Shown here one piece after another: positions 31,987-34,406 of a stretch of 34,406 nucleotides of DNA; the stretch's first letter is position 1; each line of letters begins with the position of its first letter. Below the pieces are notes generated by a model, which was given only the letters and a program-made list of their open reading frames with translations, was not told the DNA's origin and made no database searches. Made by a program: the position numbers and the translations under genes. The DNA comes from Dysosmobacter sp. GTDB lineage: Bacteria; Bacillota; Clostridia; Oscillospirales; Oscillospiraceae. The stretch is taken from positions 1 to 34,406 of the forward strand of contig JALFSO010000002.1 in assembly GCA_022778785.1 (NCBI GenBank), given 5' to 3'.

Positions 31987-32241
31987 ATGCGTGAACGTCT
32001 GATAGGAGAGAGGACCATTCAGGGGACGCTGTTCACCTATGCGCTGCTGGCTGAGGAACTGACCAGCGACGAAGAACGCTATGGCGTCCGGATCAGCGGT
32101 GCGGATGGGGAGACGGCGGTCTTCCAGGACGTGACCGTATCCCGGCCGGGGATGCAGAGCCTGATGGGAAAACTGGTGGAGGGTCTCGTGACGCCTGTGA
32201 CGCTGAGAGATATCCTGGAGGATTGGTTGGGGGAACTGTGA
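31987..32241 (+). CDS. Small DUF6514-like protein, probable Spo0A target
   Basis: An 84-residue acidic protein with no signal peptide or membrane segment. The N-terminus MRERLIGERTIQGTLFTYAL and the YGVRI..ADGETAVFQDVTVS stretch form a likely beta-rich half. The rest (LMGKLVEGLVTPVTLRDILEDWL) is a likely helical half. From memory it resembles the short Clostridia family DUF6514, which has no known function. AAAGGAAAGGA precedes the ATG. It is alone between two terminators, and its promoter region carries tandem Spo0A boxes, so a role around entry into sporulation or stationary phase is a reasonable inference. Confidence 0.72.
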   Translation: MRERLIGERTIQGTLFTYALLAEELTSDEERYGVRISGADGETAVFQDVTVSRPGMQSLMGKLVEGLVTPVTLRDILEDWLGEL

Positions 32242-32260
32242 CCTGGTGATAGACAAACAA

Positions 32261-32300
32261 GGAGAGGGGCGGAGCATCCGTCCCTCTCCTGCTCTGTTTC
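32261..32300 (+). terminator. Terminator after the small DUF6514-like gene
   Basis: A 13-bp stem with one G-T pair (32261-32273 with 32277-32289) and a GCA loop is followed by TGCTCTGTTTC. Two more small hairpins (about 32301-32312, and 32312-32317 with 32322-32327) follow it. Confidence 0.75.
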
Positions 32301-32443
32301 GGCGGCTCCGCCTGCGGCATTCCGCAGCGCACTTTCATACACCGCTTCCCGGAGAGCGCAGCCAGAAAAGGGAGACCGGTCGGCCTCGGACAAAGCGTAT
32401 GGGCGAAAGTCCCGGAAAGGCCGAGAGACTGTCGTTTTTCCCC

Positions 32444-32472
32444 TTGTAATTTCAGATGGGATTCTGTATAAT
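32444..32472 (+). promoter_or_regulatory. Promoter of glnS
   Basis: TTGTAA (32444-32449) and a perfect TATAAT (32467-32472) are spaced by 17 bases. The leader would be only about 45 bases, too short for a T-box, so tRNA-sensing control of this synthetase gene is unlikely. Confidence 0.8.
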
Positions 32473-32523
32473 AATGTCCAATCATTTTCACATTACAAAT
32501 GAGAACGAAGGGAAGGACCGCGT

Positions 32524-34224
32524 ATGGCAGAAGACATCAAGACGCCGGAGATGGAATCCGGAGAGAGCCGGAATTTCATCCACGCTTTCATTGACGAGGA
32601 TATCGGCCCCGGCGGACAGTACGAGGGCATGACCGTTCACACCCGGTTCCCGCCGGAGCCCAACGGATATCTGCATATCGGCCACTGCAAGGCGCTGACC
32701 ATCGACTTTGGTACTGCTGAGAAGTACGGCGGCATCTGCAATCTCCGCATGGACGATACCAACCCCTCCAAGGAGGACACGGAGTACGTGGACGCCATCA
32801 AGGAGGACATCCACTGGCTGGGCTTCGACTGGGGCGACCGCTTCTTCTACGGCTCCGACTATTTTGAGCAGGACTATCAGTACGCCGTGGAGCTGATCAA
32901 AAAGGGTCTGGCCTACGTGTGCGAGCTGTCCCCGGAGGAATTCAAGGCCAACCGGGGCGACGTGGGCATCCCCGCCGTCAGCCCCTACCGGGACCGGCCC
33001 ATCGAGGAGAGCCTGGACCTGTTTGAGCGGATGCGGAACGGCGAGTTCCCGGAGGGCTCCAAGACCCTGCGGGCCAAGATCGATCTGGCCTCCGGCAACT
33101 TCAACCTGCGGGATCCGGTGCTGTACCGCATCCGGTATATCCACCATCACCGCCAGGGGGACAAGTGGTGCATCTTCCCCATGTACGACTTCGCCCACCC
33201 CATTCAGGATGCGCTGGAGGGCATCACCCACTCCCTCTGCTCCCTGGAGTATGAGGAGCACCGTCCCCTGTACGACTGGGTGGTGAACAACGTCTCCATC
33301 CCCTATCACAAGCCCCGTCAGATCGAGTTCGCCCGTCTGAACATCGATCACACCGTCATGAGCAAGCGGAAGCTGCGCCAGCTGGTGGAGGAACACCGCG
33401 TCTCCGGCTGGGACGATCCCCGGATGCCCACCCTCTGCGGCCTGCGCCGCCGGGGCTACACCCCCCAGTCCATCCGGAACTTCTGCGAGCGCATCGGCGT
33501 GGCCAAGGCGCCCTCTGTCATCTCCTACGGCTTCCTGGAGCACTGCCTCCGGGAGGACCTGAACGAGAAGGCGGAGCGGGTCATGGCGGTGCTGCATCCC
33601 ATCCGCCTGACGGTCACCAACTATCCCGAGGGGCAGACGGAGACCTTCGACGTGGAGAACAACCCCGTCCATCCCGAGGAGGGCACCCATCCCGTCACCT
33701 TCTCCCGGCACCTGTATATCGAGGCCGACGACTTCCTGGAGACGCCGGTGCCCAAGTACAAGCGTCTGTATCCCAACGGCCCGGAGTGCCGCCTGAAGGG
33801 CGCGTATCTGGTGAAGTGCACCGGCTGCGTGAAGGACGATGACGGCAACGTGACGGAGGTCCTGTGCGAGTACGATCCCGACAGCCGGGGCGGCGATCCC
33901 GCCGACGGCCGGAAGGTGAAGGGCGCCACCCTCCACTGGGTGGATGCCGGCACCGCCGTGGACGCCGAGGTCCGCCTGTACGACAACCTGTTCACCGATC
34001 CGGACCCCGACGGCCCGGACAAGAACTTCCTGGACTGCCTGAATCCCGACTCCCTGCAGGTCCTCACCGGCTGTAAGGTGGAGGCGGGACTGAAGGACGC
34101 CGTGGCTCCCGCCAACTTCCAGTTCTTGCGCCTGGGCTACTTCTGCCTGGACAGCAAGGACTCCAAGCCGGGCCATCTGGTCTTTAACCGCAGCGTCAGC
34201 ATGAAAGACAGCTTCAAAAAGTAA
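32524..34224 (+). CDS. glnS: Glutaminyl-tRNA synthetase
   Basis: A 566-residue class I aminoacyl-tRNA synthetase that charges tRNA-Gln. The HIGH motif is in FPPEPNGYLHIGHCKAL (H51-H54), and the KMSKS loop appears as VMSKRKL (279-283). The early FIHAFIDEDI and the NLRMDDTNPSKEDTEYVDAI stretch are typical of GlnRS rather than GluRS. The C-terminal half is the double beta-barrel anticodon-binding region. Length is normal for the bacterial enzyme. GAAGGGAAGGA precedes the ATG. Many Firmicutes instead make Gln-tRNA through GatCAB, so a direct GlnRS is informative about this lineage. Confidence 0.95.
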   Translation: MAEDIKTPEMESGESRNFIHAFIDEDIGPGGQYEGMTVHTRFPPEPNGYLHIGHCKALTIDFGTAEKYGGICNLRMDDTNPSKEDTEYVDAIKEDIHWLGFDWGDRFFYGSDYFEQDYQYAVELIKKGLAYVCELSPEEFKANRGDVGIPAVSPYRDRPIEESLDLFERMRNGEFPEGSKTLRAKIDLASGNFNLRDPVLYRIRYIHHHRQGDKWCIFPMYDFAHPIQDALEGITHSLCSLEYEEHRPLYDWVVNNVSIPYHKPRQIEFARLNIDHTVMSKRKLRQLVEEHRVSGWDDPRMPTLCGLRRRGYTPQSIRNFCERIGVAKAPSVISYGFLEHCLREDLNEKAERVMAVLHPIRLTVTNYPEGQTETFDVENNPVHPEEGTHPVTFSRHLYIEADDFLETPVPKYKRLYPNGPECRLKGAYLVKCTGCVKDDDGNVTEVLCEYDPDSRGGDPADGRKVKGATLHWVDAGTAVDAEVRLYDNLFTDPDPDGPDKNFLDCLNPDSLQVLTGCKVEAGLKDAVAPANFQFLRLGYFCLDSKDSKPGHLVFNRSVSMKDSFKK

Positions 34225-34237
34225 AGAGAACCAAAAT

Positions 34238-34266
34238 GGCCCCGGAGGGACTGTCCCTCCGGGGCC
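34238..34266 (+). terminator. Hairpin after glnS
   Basis: A perfect 13-bp GC-rich stem (34238-34250 with 34254-34266) with a CTG loop lies 13 bases after the stop codon. It has no T-run of its own. A short AAGGA/TCCTT hairpin followed by T6 lies at about 34290-34311 and could complete termination. Confidence 0.6.
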
Positions 34267-34304
34267 TCAGCTTGTCGAAAAACCCTGTCTGAAGGAAAAG
34301 AGTC

Positions 34305-34406
34305 CTTTTTTGCAGGGGGAGTACGAGGGGGCGGGAGCCCCCTCGTGTTGGATTGAATGCCTGCAAAAAGCCTGTGTCAGCAGGCGTTTGCGCCGCGCAG
34401 CGGCAG
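34305..34406. repeat. Structured intergenic repeat, right copy
   Basis: This is the second copy of the repeat at 4-105, same orientation, cut by the end of the window. It keeps the outer stem TTTTTGCAG/CTGCAAAAA, a perfect inner stem (ACGAGGGG/CCCCTCGT) and the following two hairpins. It begins right after the glnS termination region. What follows cannot be seen. Confidence 0.75.

Noticed and set aside
31859..32002. A 47-codon open frame starting at ATG 31859, ahead of and overlapping the small DUF6514-like gene
   Set aside because: It has no ribosome site and its start lies upstream of the predicted -10 box, so it would not be in the transcript from that promoter.
32473..32523. A T-box leader controlling glnS
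   Set aside because: The promoter at 32444-32472 leaves a leader of only about 45 bases with no T-box sequence or antiterminator.
1..34406. Other single TTCGACA/TGTCGAA matches (for example 175, 1543, 1582, 6994, 24428, 25750, 31552, 34272) as Spo0A sites
   Set aside because: A 7-base match is expected several times in 34 kb, and many of these lie inside coding sequences. Only the tandem, three-base-spaced pair at 31831-31847 stands out.
4..34406. The direct repeats at the two window edges as attachment sites of an integrated element
   Set aside because: Everything between them is conserved housekeeping DNA with no integrase, relaxase or phage gene. The repeats look like members of an intergenic repeat family.

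Overview
The window is GC-rich (roughly 60%) chromosomal DNA of a Clostridia-type Firmicute. I infer a spore-forming member of the Oscillospiraceae, of the Flavonifractor/Oscillibacter/Intestinimonas kind. The reasons are the gram-positive PolC, the tig-clpP-clpX-lon-ysxC and pyrH-frr-uppS-cdsA-dxr-rseP-ispG-polC gene orders, strong AGGAGG-type ribosome sites, ATGA start/stop overlaps, and a tandem pair of perfect Spo0A boxes near the right end. Nearly all genes are conserved housekeeping genes on the + strand. The exception is a small membrane-anchored DUF4830-like protein on the - strand at the left edge.

Layout: (1) 1-218 is a chain of hairpins whose first ~100 bases recur at the right edge (34305-34406). 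(2) 219-2807: DUF4830-like protein, an RsuA-type pseudouridine synthase and a CdaR/PucR-type regulator. (3) 3118-6674: rplS, then the translationally coupled run lepB-rbgA-(zinc ribbon)-rnhB-yraN, covering secretion, 50S assembly and RNA/DNA maintenance. (4) thrC, followed by 786 bases without a gene that hold a ~580-base imperfect palindrome. (5) 9021-16555: a metallophosphoesterase, then the protein-quality block tig, clpP, clpX, lon, ysxC. (6) 16739-27234: pyrH, frr, uppS, cdsA, dxr, rseP, ispG, polC, covering nucleotides, ribosome recycling, undecaprenyl and phospholipid precursors, MEP isoprenoids, site-2 protease and the replicative polymerase. (7) 27601-31759: a short XRE regulator coupled to comEC, then holA and an RNase M5-like toprim protein. 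(8) 31987-34224: a small protein behind Spo0A boxes, and glnS.

No phage, conjugative element, CRISPR array, defence island or RNA gene is visible, and I found no new multi-gene system. The unusual content lies between genes: several dense hairpin clusters, a diverged inverted duplication in which paired bases change together (8286-8866), a MITE-like element with ~20-base inverted ends that starts at the uppS stop codon (18771-18936), and a probable Spo0A-activated promoter upstream of a small uncharacterised protein.
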